A stretch of 64,000 bases of DNA from Pseudochryseolinea flava (lineage in GTDB: Bacteria; Bacteroidota; Bacteroidia; Cytophagales; Cyclobacteriaceae), in the NCBI RefSeq assembly GCF_003286915.1, contig NZ_QMFY01000001.1:1054001-1118000 (forward strand). Direction: 5' to 3'. Position numbers and translations under genes: made by a program. The notes below the pieces were generated by a model that was given only the letters and a program-made list of their open reading frames with translations, did no database searches and was not told where the DNA came from. Below are positions 1 to 8,076 of this stretch, piece after piece (position 1 is the stretch's first letter; each line of letters begins with the position of its first letter).

Positions 1-778
1 CTGGCTTTAGTTTTTCAAAATGTGTTTTGATGTAGCGCTCAGCTTCTGCTGGCTCGATGTCGCCCACCACAATGACGGCCATAAGATCGGGACGATACCA
101 ATCGCGATAGAATCGTTTGATCACATCGTGCTTGAAGTTTTTTAAGATATCGTCTTTGCCAATAGGAAGTCGCTCTGCATACTTCGATCCTTGAAACATC
201 TTTGGATAAACAACACGAAACATTCTATCTTCAGCACCCTTTCCGCCGCGCGATTCTTCCAATACAACGCCTCGCTCTTTATCAATTTCCGCGCCGTCGA
301 ACGCGACAGTACTTGCCCAATCTTCAAGGATTTGAAATCCTTTTTCAATGTTTTCCTTTTTCTCCGTTGGGATGGGAAGAATGTAAACAGTTTCATCAAA
401 TCCTGTATAAGCGTTGAGGTCAGCGCCGAATTCAACACCGATCGATTGCAAGAACGAGACGATGTCATTCTTCTGGAAATTTTTGGACCCATTGAATGCC
501 ATGTGCTCAACAAAATGCGCGAGTCCCTGTTGATCGTCATCTTCAAGTATTGAGCCTACATTAACAGCAAGTCGAAGTTCAATCTTTCGCTCGGGTTTTA
601 CATTTTTACGAATGTAGTAAGTCAAGCCATTGCTCAGCTTTCCAATTTTAACAGTTGGATCAATCGGCAATTTCTCTTTTAATTTTTCCTGTGCAACAAC
701 GGATTGCCCGAGAAACAACAGCGTAAGTGCATACGTCCAAAGGCTAATGGAATGTAGTAGTTTGTGAAACCGTAACAT
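1..778 (-). CDS. M16 family zinc metallopeptidase, N-terminal part (runs off left edge)
   Basis: Read directly on the minus strand from an ATG at 778; about 259 codons are present and the C-terminal part lies outside the window. Residues 1-30 form a signal peptide (MLRFHK, hydrophobic core, VVAQ), so the product is exported. The inverted zinc motif HFVEH (H88, E91, H92) is present, and E168 in the KERGVVLEE segment sits 76 residues after H92, as expected for the third zinc ligand, so this member should be an active protease. Bacteroidota M16 enzymes of this type are periplasmic or outer-membrane-associated and about 900 residues or paired with an inactive subunit. The inactive M16 protein at 9810-11069 is a possible partner only by inference. 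Confidence 0.9.
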   Translation of the reverse strand, partial: MLRFHKLLHSISLWTYALTLLFLGQSVVAQEKLKEKLPIDPTVKIGKLSNGLTYYIRKNVKPERKIELRLAVNVGSILEDDDQQGLAHFVEHMAFNGSKNFQKNDIVSFLQSIGVEFGADLNAYTGFDETVYILPIPTEKKENIEKGFQILEDWASTVAFDGAEIDKERGVVLEESRGGKGAEDRMFRVVYPKMFQGSKYAERLPIGKDDILKNFKHDVIKRFYRDWYRPDLMAVIVVGDIEPAEAERYIKTHFEKLKP

Positions 779-827
779 GTATTGAGGTTTTATTGAGATG
801 ATTATAATAAGTGATCGTTTAATTTGA

Positions 828-1628
828 TTAGTATCCCCAACGTGGCTTGATCTGATTAAGCATTTCTTGATGAATGTGACCATTTGCCGCACACAGTTCG
901 CCGCCGAATAAAAAGTTATTTCCACCTTTAAAGTCGGTAACTTTTCCGCCGGCTTGTTGAACGATGAATGCTCCTGCAGCGACGTCCCACGGGTTCAAAT
1001 TATATTCGAAAAAACCTTCAAGTCTCCCGCATGCCACATACGCTAAGTCAATCGCTGCACTGCCCAGGCGTCGAATGCCATGTGTCTTATATAGAAATTC
1101 TTTGATGATGTCGAGGTAAGCATCTTTCTTTTCAGAATGATAATATGGAAATCCAGTTGCGAGCAAACTTTCGCCTAATGAGGGAACCGACGATACACGA
1201 ATTTCATGGTCGTTGCAAAATGCTTTGCCTCCCTCTATCGCGTGAAAACACTCTTTTCGCACAACGTGATACACTGCGCCAAATATCGTTTCTGTTCCAC
1301 GCGTTAACCCAATACTGATTGCATAAATCGGTAAGCCGTGAAGAAAATTGGTCGTACCATCAAGTGGATCGATGATCCAGTTGTAAGTATTTTGCTTGGA
1401 CTGTTCAACGGTACCCTCCTCAGTGATGAAGCCAGCTTCAGGTACTATTTTGTGAAGGCTATAAACCAGTCTTCGTTCAGCTTCCTTGTCAACGTAGGAA
1501 ACCAAATTATTGAAACTGTTCTTTTGTTCAATCTTACTGAGATCGAAACCTGCCCCTTCTTTCTGGATAAAATCTCCAACTTCTACACAAAGCTCTGCTA
1601 CGCGTTTATCGATACTGATTAAATCCAT
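828..1628 (-). CDS. suhB: Inositol monophosphatase family phosphatase
   Basis: A 266-residue cytoplasmic protein of normal family length. It has the first metal-binding cluster E70-E71 and DPLDGTTNF (from D87, with D90), and the second cluster NPWDVAAGA around W213-D214. Known members hydrolyse myo-inositol-1-phosphate or related sugar phosphates with Mg2+; in Bacteroidota the true substrate is often untested, so the suhB name indicates family rather than proven substrate. It is transcribed on the minus strand with an 86-base gap to rsmI downstream, so co-transcription is possible. All catalytic residues that can be recognised are intact. Confidence 0.92.
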   Translation of the reverse strand: MDLISIDKRVAELCVEVGDFIQKEGAGFDLSKIEQKNSFNNLVSYVDKEAERRLVYSLHKIVPEAGFITEEGTVEQSKQNTYNWIIDPLDGTTNFLHGLPIYAISIGLTRGTETIFGAVYHVVRKECFHAIEGGKAFCNDHEIRVSSVPSLGESLLATGFPYYHSEKKDAYLDIIKEFLYKTHGIRRLGSAAIDLAYVACGRLEGFFEYNLNPWDVAAGAFIVQQAGGKVTDFKGGNNFLFGGELCAANGHIHQEMLNQIKPRWGY

Positions 1629-1714
1629 TGCGATATTGTTTTCTTGATTAATGAAATATACTCATCAAGAATGAAACTAACACGCGATGAAATTATAATT
1701 TGATAAATGGTAGG

Positions 1715-2404
1715 TTAATCAGATTGCTTACCGGCGACGACAATTACGATTTCGCCTTTCACATCTTTGCTTTGATAATAGTGTAAAACTTCTTCGACCG
1801 TACCCGTTGTAGTCTCTTCAAATTTTTTGGTGAGCTCGCGCGAGACAGAAACTTGCCTATCGGCGCCGAAAAATTCCTTGAACTGTTCAAGTGCCTTTAC
1901 GAGGCGATGGGGCGATTCATAAAATACCATCGTGCGCTCTTCAGCAGCGAGATTCTTGAGTGCCGTTTGGCGACCTTTTTTATGGGGAAGAAAACCTTCG
2001 AACACAAATCGATCGCAAGGTAGTCCTGATTTAACAAGTGCAGGAACAAACGCAGTAGCACCGGGGAGGCATTCCACCTGAAGCCCTGCTTGTAAGCATG
2101 CACGGATGATGAGAAACCCCGGATCTGAAATTCCTGGTGTGCCCGCGTCAGAGACAAGCGCCATACGCTCACCTTTTTGCATCCGTTCGATCAGCGACGA
2201 TACGATTTTATGCTCGTTGAAATTATGAAAACTCTGCAAGGGTTTTGCAATCTCATAGTGTTTCAATAAAAAGCCCGATGTTCGCGTGTCTTCTGCGAGA
2301 ATCAGGTCGGCGTTTTTTAGAACATCCAATGCACGTATCGTGATGTCGCCCAAGTTGCCGATCGGTGTGGGAACTATGTAGAGGTTGATGATTTTTTCTG
2401 ACAT
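1715..2404 (-). CDS. rsmI: 16S rRNA (cytidine-1402-2'-O)-methyltransferase RsmI
   Basis: A 229-residue protein of the SAM-dependent tetrapyrrole-methylase fold. The N-terminal signature VPTPIGNLGD is at residues 11-20 and the SAM-binding loop SDAGTPGISDPG at 85-96, both hallmarks of RsmI. The enzyme adds the 2'-O-methyl group to C1402 in the decoding centre of 16S rRNA. The protein is shorter than the roughly 285-residue E. coli enzyme, lacking its C-terminal extension, which is common in Bacteroidota. Its stop lies 12 bases after... the next gene starts: the pterin dehydratase gene ends at 2417 just upstream of this start, so the two are probably one transcript. Confidence 0.95.
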   Translation of the reverse strand: MSEKIINLYIVPTPIGNLGDITIRALDVLKNADLILAEDTRTSGFLLKHYEIAKPLQSFHNFNEHKIVSSLIERMQKGERMALVSDAGTPGISDPGFLIIRACLQAGLQVECLPGATAFVPALVKSGLPCDRFVFEGFLPHKKGRQTALKNLAAEERTMVFYESPHRLVKALEQFKEFFGADRQVSVSRELTKKFEETTTGTVEEVLHYYQSKDVKGEIVIVVAGKQSD

Positions 2405-2416
2405 CTATTGTTCGAT

Positions 2417-2659
2417 CTAACTGGCTGCGGCGTCGATAGCTTTTGCAAGTTTATGGTCTTTGTCCGTAACGACATCGCCGGCATCATGTGTTGATAGTTC
2501 GAAGCTCACGGTGTTGTAAACGTTCGTCCATTGCGGATGATGATCCATCTTCTCCGCGAGCAAGGCAACTTTTGACATGAACCCAAAAGCCGTAACGAAA
2601 TCTTTAAACTTGAATGTTTTCTTCAGCCGATTGTTCTCCTGTATCCATTCCATAGTCAA
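2417..2659 (-). CDS. phhB: 4a-hydroxytetrahydrobiopterin dehydratase (pterin carbinolamine dehydratase)
   Basis: An 80-residue small protein with the family signature DHHPQW at residues 39-44, followed by NVYN and STHDAG (56-61). The histidines of the HHP motif and H58 are the catalytic residues known in PCD/DCoH. The enzyme dehydrates 4a-hydroxytetrahydrobiopterin to recycle the cofactor of aromatic amino acid hydroxylases; some homologues serve in molybdopterin or folate contexts, which the neighbourhood here does not decide. The start could be the ATG at 2659 or the one two codons later. It ends 12 bases before the rsmI start. Confidence 0.93.
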   Translation of the reverse strand: MTMEWIQENNRLKKTFKFKDFVTAFGFMSKVALLAEKMDHHPQWTNVYNTVSFELSTHDAGDVVTDKDHKLAKAIDAAAS

Positions 2660-2716
2660 AACGATTTAGAATATCGATTTACGATTTTTTCTGCACATCG
2701 CTATGGAAGGTTGCCA

Positions 2717-2980
2717 CTAAAGGGCGACAATGCCCTCAATCGCTGCGGCAGCAACATAGATTCTAATAACCTCGTCGCTTGAATTGGCCATCACTTGTGC
2801 TGTAACGCTTGTGTAGTTCCCTTGCTTAGAAAGTTTTTCAGTCACAGCATGCTTAGGAAATAGTTTCTTGACTTCCTCCTCTTTCCCTTTCGGCACAATG
2901 AATTTATAAATGTAAAGTGAGGGCCAGGCGTAGTGCTGGTCCAGTTTCTCTCTAAAGTTGTTAAACCATTCTTCGTTCAT
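2717..2980 (-). CDS. DUF493 family protein
   Basis: A short soluble protein resembling the DUF493/YbeD family: it has the pattern PSLYIYKFIVP near residue 20 and ends with a region ending AAAIEGIVAL. YbeD-like proteins have an ACT-like fold and a suspected regulatory role, but no activity is established. The reading frame could extend to a TTG at 2992, but that codon lies inside the terminator hairpin of the upstream foldase gene (2991-3017), so the ATG at 2980 (87 residues) is chosen. It is followed by the pterin dehydratase gene 57 bases downstream. Confidence 0.85.
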   Translation of the reverse strand: MNEEWFNNFREKLDQHYAWPSLYIYKFIVPKGKEEEVKKLFPKHAVTEKLSKQGNYTSVTAQVMANSSDEVIRIYVAAAAIEGIVAL

Positions 2981-2981
2981 C

Positions 2982-3017
2982 TTAAAAAGCAACGCCTCCC
3001 GACAAGCAGGAGGCGTT
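2982..3017 (-). terminator. Rho-independent terminator of the PpiD-like foldase gene
   Basis: A 9-bp perfect stem, AACGCCTCC (2991-2999) with GGAGGCGTT (3009-3017), and a 9-base loop. On the minus strand it is followed by GCTTTTTAAG. It lies 21 bases past the stop at 3038 and directly ahead of the DUF493 start, so DUF493 needs its own promoter or read-through. Confidence 0.85.
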
Positions 3018-3037
3018 CATTAAAATTTTTAATATTC

Positions 3038-5146
3038 CTAGTTGAACTTATAGCGCTCGTCTTCAATATCAGATTTTTCTTTGATGGCCTCGGAGATACT
3101 ATATCCGGCCATGTTCAGGCTCTGCAGAAGTTGTTGTGAATACGGCGTGTAGTTTTCAATTGCAGGTGCAACAGTTTTGTTTTGCAGTTCAACAATCAAA
3201 ACACCGTTTTCACCATTGAAAGGTTGTGAACGCTTCCCATTCTCAAGGGAGAAGGATACACCCACGGCAACAGGATCGTAATTAACAGCTGGTGGTAATC
3301 CATTGCCACTTAAGCGCACGTTGCTAGAAGTATAAACAGTTGCTTCTTTTCCGAAGCCAGCTGCAATTTCGTCTAACGTCCCTTTTAAGCCATTGAGCTT
3401 CGCAGCGATTGCTTTGCCCTTTACAATTTTTTGTACTTCAGGCGTAATTTCATTCTTAACGGATTCAAATGGGCGATGGCCTTTTTTGATCTCGCCTGTC
3501 ATAACAGCAACTACATTTTGTCCTTCAAGTTCGAACACCTGAGAAACCTTGTCTGTTTTTGCTTCACGGTACAACCATTGTACTACTGCGCGTGCCTCGC
3601 CGAGACTGCTAACACCTCTGTCGCTAGCGCGGATGCTCTTCGCTTCGAGAACCGTTAGACCTTGCTCTTTTGCTTTTGCTTCGAAGTCTTCCACATCAGA
3701 TGCAGTTGCTAATGCCTCTGCCTTCGTAAACGCTGCGCTGATAGATGCATCCAATGGAATGATTTGTTCTTCAACAATAGCCAATTGATAAGCTCTGTTT
3801 GTTTTTGGATTAGTGACATCAATGATGTGGTATCCAAACTGTGTTTCTACTACTTCGTTCAGAAGTCCAGCTTTGGTAGCGCCGAAGATGGCATCTTCAA
3901 AAGGCTTCACCATGGTGCCGTTGTTTGCAAACCATCCTAAGTCACCACCGCGTTGCGCGTTAGATTGATCTTGGCTGAATGCACTTGCTTGACCTGCAAA
4001 GTCTGCTCCTTTTTTGATGGCATCCAATACATTGTTTGCACGTGTTTTTGCGTCAGCTTTTGCAGCATCCGTTGAATCGGTCCAAGTAATTAGGATGTGA
4101 CGAGCACTAGCGTAAGAAACAGTGTCGTTCGTCACTTTAGAAACTTTTACAATCTTGTACGAGTCGCCATCAACAATAGGGCCGATCACTTTACCCTCCA
4201 CGAGGCTATCGCGGTTGATGAAAGTTGGAAGCGTACCATTGTTGTATTTTTCAAATGGCGTGTTGCTTAATGAATATTGGTAAGCAACCGCGGAATCATT
4301 AGATGTAGTACGGAAAGCTTCAAGTGCTTTTGCAAGTTTGTCCTGTACGATGGCGCTATCCTGAGCAGATGGCACAACGGGTACGCTAACATACTTGATA
4401 TCGCGAGTGGCTTCTGTTTTGAAGCGTTCGATGTTCTTCTGATAAAAGTCCTTGAGGTCGCTGTCGGAAACTTGTGCAGCAGAATCACTGATGGCAAAGA
4501 AAGGAACATACAGATATTTCAGTTCAGCTACATCTTCTTGTGCGTGATAAGCACGTTCAGCTTCGGCCTTTGTGACATAGCCTGTTTTGAGAATAAGGTT
4601 TTCGTATTTGATACGGGCACGCGCAGGTGCGAGGTTATCCGCATACATCTTCAGACGTAAGTACTCTTGCGAGTTTTGATTACTTCTTGCTTGGCTAATA
4701 TAGTTCTGCATCATAGCGCGATCGAACTCGCCAGTTTGAGGGTTCACAAAAGCCTGACGAAGTCCTTCTTCGATGTTAACACCTTCGATCATGTCAAGCT
4801 GTTCTTCTTGCGTAACCGTAATACCAACCTTTTCGAATTGTGGTTGGAATGCGTACTTGGCAATCAAAAGCTCCCATGCTTGTTGACGGATACCGATCAT
4901 TTCGCGTTCACCCGGGTCGCGTTGTGCACGCTGACGATATTGTTCTTCCATTTGGAGCACAGTAGCGTCGAATTCTTTTTTGGTGATTTCTTTACCGGCG
5001 ATGGTGCCTACTTTATCGGCGCCCCATCTCATGATGTTGGAATTACCACTGAAGATATCACCGAGAATAAATGCTGAAATCGCGACAAACACGAACACCA
5101 CTAATCCGATGCCCGCCTTATCACGCAAAGTTCCTATCAATGCCAT
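3038..5146 (-). CDS. PpiD-like membrane-anchored peptidylprolyl isomerase (SurA N-terminal plus parvulin domain)
   Basis: A 702-residue protein. An N-terminal transmembrane anchor covers about residues 11-31, after a short cytoplasmic start MALIGTLRDKAG typical of PpiD. A SurA_N-like chaperone region follows (about 40-190), then a parvulin rotamase domain (about 347-440) with ARHILI, GGDLGWF and FGYHIIDV. A further C-terminal region (450-650) resembles a second, degenerate parvulin module. PpiD-like proteins work at the periplasmic face of the inner membrane on newly exported proteins, which fits the outer-membrane and T9SS cargo encoded nearby. It has its own -7 box upstream and a strong terminator downstream, so it is probably monocistronic. 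Confidence 0.92.
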   Translation of the reverse strand: MALIGTLRDKAGIGLVVFVFVAISAFILGDIFSGNSNIMRWGADKVGTIAGKEITKKEFDATVLQMEEQYRQRAQRDPGEREMIGIRQQAWELLIAKYAFQPQFEKVGITVTQEEQLDMIEGVNIEEGLRQAFVNPQTGEFDRAMMQNYISQARSNQNSQEYLRLKMYADNLAPARARIKYENLILKTGYVTKAEAERAYHAQEDVAELKYLYVPFFAISDSAAQVSDSDLKDFYQKNIERFKTEATRDIKYVSVPVVPSAQDSAIVQDKLAKALEAFRTTSNDSAVAYQYSLSNTPFEKYNNGTLPTFINRDSLVEGKVIGPIVDGDSYKIVKVSKVTNDTVSYASARHILITWTDSTDAAKADAKTRANNVLDAIKKGADFAGQASAFSQDQSNAQRGGDLGWFANNGTMVKPFEDAIFGATKAGLLNEVVETQFGYHIIDVTNPKTNRAYQLAIVEEQIIPLDASISAAFTKAEALATASDVEDFEAKAKEQGLTVLEAKSIRASDRGVSSLGEARAVVQWLYREAKTDKVSQVFELEGQNVVAVMTGEIKKGHRPFESVKNEITPEVQKIVKGKAIAAKLNGLKGTLDEIAAGFGKEATVYTSSNVRLSGNGLPPAVNYDPVAVGVSFSLENGKRSQPFNGENGVLIVELQNKTVAPAIENYTPYSQQLLQSLNMAGYSISEAIKEKSDIEDERYKFN

Positions 5147-5167
5147 AATCTAAATTTTAAAGAGCCG

Positions 5168-5175
5168 CAAATTTA
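5168..5175 (-). promoter_or_regulatory. TAnnTTTG -7 box upstream of the PpiD-like gene
   Basis: On the minus strand the sequence reads TAAATTTG, a perfect match to the Bacteroidota -7 consensus. It sits 22 bases upstream of the ATG at 5146. No convincing -33 TTG is seen at the usual distance. Confidence 0.6.
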
Positions 5176-5248
5176 ACCCGATATCCGTATTAGAAAAATA
5201 TCGTGTTTAAAAAAGGTTGAGAATCCGTAATCCTTGAGAATCAAAAGG

Positions 5249-6532
5249 CTAGCTAGCCTCGCCCGAAGCTGAATTTTCGTCATTTTTGACGTCGTCGACG
5301 GTAATTTTAACCACCCCAATCCGGTTGCTGAAAATGCTTTGAATCGTGAAATTAAAGGGTGTCATTCTAATAATTTCACCAACCGAAGGAATGTTGTCAG
5401 TATGTGCTAGTATCAGCCCGCCCAACGTATCGTAATCGCCCACCGGCAGACCCAATTTGTAGGTTAAATTCAGGTAGTCTATTTCCAAACGGGCATTAAA
5501 ACGATAAGTCCGCTCGTCTAGCTGTTCTTCTAGAAGATTCTCTTCCACCGATTCGGTGCTCGGCGGTGCGCCAAAAATCTCGTCGACAATATCCTCTGCA
5601 CTCACAATACCCGCTGTGCCACCAAATTCATCCATGACAACCGCAACGTTCTTCTTCTCGACAATGAACCTTTGCATAAGCTCATTGGCTGGCGTTGTTT
5701 CCGGCGCTGTGATCACCGGAATGAGAATGTCATGGATACTGAAAGGTTGCCGAAACAACGACGACGAATGGCAATACCCAATGATATCGTCGATGTTTTT
5801 TTTGAAGATCATAATTTTTGAATGGCCGCTGTCCATAAAAGCCTTCCGTAATTGGTCGATCGTATTCGTAATCTCCACCGCCGCAATTTCAGTCCGTGGA
5901 ATCATACAGTCGCGAATTTTTACTGTCTTGAAGTCCATCGCACTGGCGAGAATTCGCTCGTCGCCAACGTAAGACGCGGGCTTGTCATCAATAACTTTTT
6001 GGAGTGGTGTAATGCGAAAAAACGGGCGATGCTCAATTTCCTTTCGTCGCAACAATTTTCTGGTAAAGAAGCGATGGGTTAAAATAATGCCGTAAGTAAA
6101 AGGAAGTAACCCAATGTAGGAAATGATAAATGGAACCGTAATGAGTGTGACCACACGTTCGGGGCTGATCATGGCCCAACATTTCGGGATGATATACCCG
6201 ACGAGCACAATCATCGCAGTGACGACCAGGATAAACAAAAATATACTCGACACATTCGTGAGGTGGTTAAACTCTCGCGGTGACAATGCTTCGAGAACGT
6301 TTAGCAGGTAAAAAACAGAAAATCCCAACGACAGAATGTTTCCCAACAGGGAGGTGCAAAAAAGATGTTCTGGTTTGCTTACAAAGAAATACATGATCTT
6401 CGCAGTCATCGATCCTTCCCGCGACGCAATTTCAAGTTGCAATTTGTTGCTCGACAAGAAAGAGATTTCGGCACCTGAAAAAATCACTGCCAGGAGTAAA
6501 GAAAGCGCGGCATAACCAACATCGGTTGTCAT
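5249..6532 (-). CDS. gldE: GldE-like CNNM/CBS-domain membrane protein
   Basis: A 427-residue protein with four N-terminal hydrophobic segments (DUF21/CNNM domain, residues about 1-160), a CBS pair (about 190-320, including GTAGIVSAEDIVDEIFG) and a C-terminal CorC/HlyC-type domain (about 345-415, LGLPVGDYDTLGGLIL). CNNM proteins are linked to Mg2+ or other cation transport; in Flavobacterium GldE, of this type, supports gliding with GldD and GldI. No gldD lies beside it here, so the gldE name rests on architecture and length only. It is preceded 4 bases upstream by a 51-residue membrane protein. A second CNNM protein is at 27469-28773. Confidence 0.85.
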   Translation of the reverse strand: MTTDVGYAALSLLLAVIFSGAEISFLSSNKLQLEIASREGSMTAKIMYFFVSKPEHLFCTSLLGNILSLGFSVFYLLNVLEALSPREFNHLTNVSSIFLFILVVTAMIVLVGYIIPKCWAMISPERVVTLITVPFIISYIGLLPFTYGIILTHRFFTRKLLRRKEIEHRPFFRITPLQKVIDDKPASYVGDERILASAMDFKTVKIRDCMIPRTEIAAVEITNTIDQLRKAFMDSGHSKIMIFKKNIDDIIGYCHSSSLFRQPFSIHDILIPVITAPETTPANELMQRFIVEKKNVAVVMDEFGGTAGIVSAEDIVDEIFGAPPSTESVEENLLEEQLDERTYRFNARLEIDYLNLTYKLGLPVGDYDTLGGLILAHTDNIPSVGEIIRMTPFNFTIQSIFSNRIGVVKITVDDVKNDENSASGEAS

Positions 6533-6536
6533 CGTT

Positions 6537-6692
6537 TTATTTTTTCTTTCTCAGTACGAGTAGAAAAAAAAGAATCATCGTGAACATCAAAGCCCAATAG
6601 GCGTCACCTAATCCACCTACCATCACACGGTGAATTCCGATAATGAGGAATACCACGGCGAGGGAAAGGATTAACATATCAGCGAGTTTCAT
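6537..6692 (-). CDS. Small 51-residue membrane protein upstream of gldE-like gene
   Basis: Read directly: ATG at 6692, TAA ending at 6537. The protein starts MKLADMLILS, has one hydrophobic segment around residues 7-20, a central HRVMVGGLGDAYW loop, a second hydrophobic segment around residues 32-45 and a basic RKKKK-like tail. Two short membrane helices in hairpin form are likely. It lies between the arginase-fold gene (stop at 6715) and the GldE-like start (6532), with only 4 bases to the latter, so co-translation with it is likely. I do not recognise a family. Codon usage and the tight spacing argue that it is real, but length makes this uncertain. Confidence 0.6.
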   Translation of the reverse strand: MKLADMLILSLAVVFLIIGIHRVMVGGLGDAYWALMFTMILFFLLVLRKKK

Positions 6693-6714
6693 AAGGAGAA
6701 TGCTTTTGCAATTG

Positions 6715-7881
6715 TTAGATCAGTTTCGCGAGCATGTTGATGTATCGCTCTGGGACTTCACCCTTCACGGCAGTTTGGTAGTCGGCGTAACTACAGGGTA
6801 CAATGCTGTTTCTCGAATAGCGTTCGCGTCCATTTGGATAAGGTACCTCTATCCACCACTTCTCACTGAATTTACTTTTGTAAAACGTAATGACTTCAGG
6901 TTCTACCGGCATCGATACCGAGTACTTAAGAAAGTCATTGCTTTTGAAATTTTGTTCATGCTTTCGGTGATAGTATCCTTCTATAAAATACCAGAGCATC
7001 GTTGCAATGACAGCAGCTGTTTTCTTATGTGCGTCATCAAATGAAGGGTTGTATTCGTAGAACCCAACCGAGCTAAGTTTTTCGTTCAAGCCAGCATACC
7101 AACACAATTGACAGGCCTCTTCGCCAGTTAGTCCGAAGGGTTGTGCGTTTGCATTTCCGGGAGCATCAGCAGATCGAATCGCTGTAATATCGAAAGACAA
7201 AAGATCGGCCGTTCGAATTGCGGGCTCAATTTCTTGAAGATTATTTCTAATCTGTCCAATGCGGAACGCTTCAAAGTAAAGCTTTTCGAGAATGGCCACC
7301 GACATTGGATCGATCAAATAACTTTGATACGCAAGGTGTGTGTAACTGAACAGGTAGTTTGGCTCGTGAAGAAGAATTTTATGAATGTGCTGTGTACTTG
7401 GTGTGCTGCTTTCGTCTTTGCGGTCGTCAAGGTCGAGTGACGCATCGATGTTCAAAAAGCTGACAAGCTTCTCAAGTGTTTCGTAACTGCTGTATTGCCC
7501 GTAATCGAGATCATGTGATCCACCCAGAATGATCGGCAATACATTGCTCTCCAACAGCATTCTACATACTTCGCTGATGCGCACATACGACTCATCCAAA
7601 TCGTGCCCAGGCTTGAGGTGCCCGAGGTCGATGATGCGATAAGCGCCGGTTCCTTTCTTGAGGTTATAAAGTTTTCGTCTGATTTCATCGGCGCCTGCGT
7701 TGCATCCTTCGTTGTTTTTTGAACCGCGAGATTCAGCGACACTAAAAATGGCGATGTGGGCATCCTTATAGTCAGGCATTTTGTCACCAAAAACCCGAAT
7801 GTTTCGGTGGAAGCTTCCCGGCGAGGTGATGTTGTGATAAATCGATTCATCGACAGGTGAAAAAAGAATGGTCAGATCCAT
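6715..7881 (-). CDS. Arginase/formimidoylglutamase-fold protein with altered metal site
   Basis: A 388-residue ureohydrolase-fold protein of the group usually named formimidoylglutamase in Bacteroidota. The first motif is intact (ILGGSHD). In the second motif, canonical DAHxD reads DASLD, and in the third, canonical SFDIDxxDP reads SFDITAIRS followed by DAPG. Thus two of the six expected manganese ligands (one His, one Asp) are replaced by Ser and Thr. The fold is clear; arginase- or agmatinase-type catalysis is doubtful. No histidine-degradation genes lie nearby. It is the first gene of a minus-strand set leading into the 51-residue protein and the GldE-like gene, 22 bases away. Confidence 0.8.
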   Translation of the reverse strand: MDLTILFSPVDESIYHNITSPGSFHRNIRVFGDKMPDYKDAHIAIFSVAESRGSKNNEGCNAGADEIRRKLYNLKKGTGAYRIIDLGHLKPGHDLDESYVRISEVCRMLLESNVLPIILGGSHDLDYGQYSSYETLEKLVSFLNIDASLDLDDRKDESSTPSTQHIHKILLHEPNYLFSYTHLAYQSYLIDPMSVAILEKLYFEAFRIGQIRNNLQEIEPAIRTADLLSFDITAIRSADAPGNANAQPFGLTGEEACQLCWYAGLNEKLSSVGFYEYNPSFDDAHKKTAAVIATMLWYFIEGYYHRKHEQNFKSNDFLKYSVSMPVEPEVITFYKSKFSEKWWIEVPYPNGRERYSRNSIVPCSYADYQTAVKGEVPERYINMLAKLI

Positions 7882-8076
7882 AGGCTTAAAATCTTCCGTA
7901 AGATAGAATCAATTTTTGATCTGAGTGAGGCTAGGTAAAGCATAATGGTGCACGGCAAACGGTCTTTCGACCGGCAAAATTGACCACTCGCCCCTAAAAA
8001 CGATGTTACGACTCCGGTCTCAATTTTTTTGTTTCGCTTCAATTATTATATTTACTTGATAGTGAGATAATTATTT

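Noticed and set aside
2981-2992. TTG start for the DUF493 gene at 2992
   Set aside because: The codon lies in the stem of the PpiD-like gene terminator; the ATG at 2980 gives a normal family start.
7882-8076. TTTG-N20-TTACTTG as promoter of the MASE1 kinase
   Set aside because: The -7 position has mismatches to TAnnTTTG, so it was not listed as a feature.
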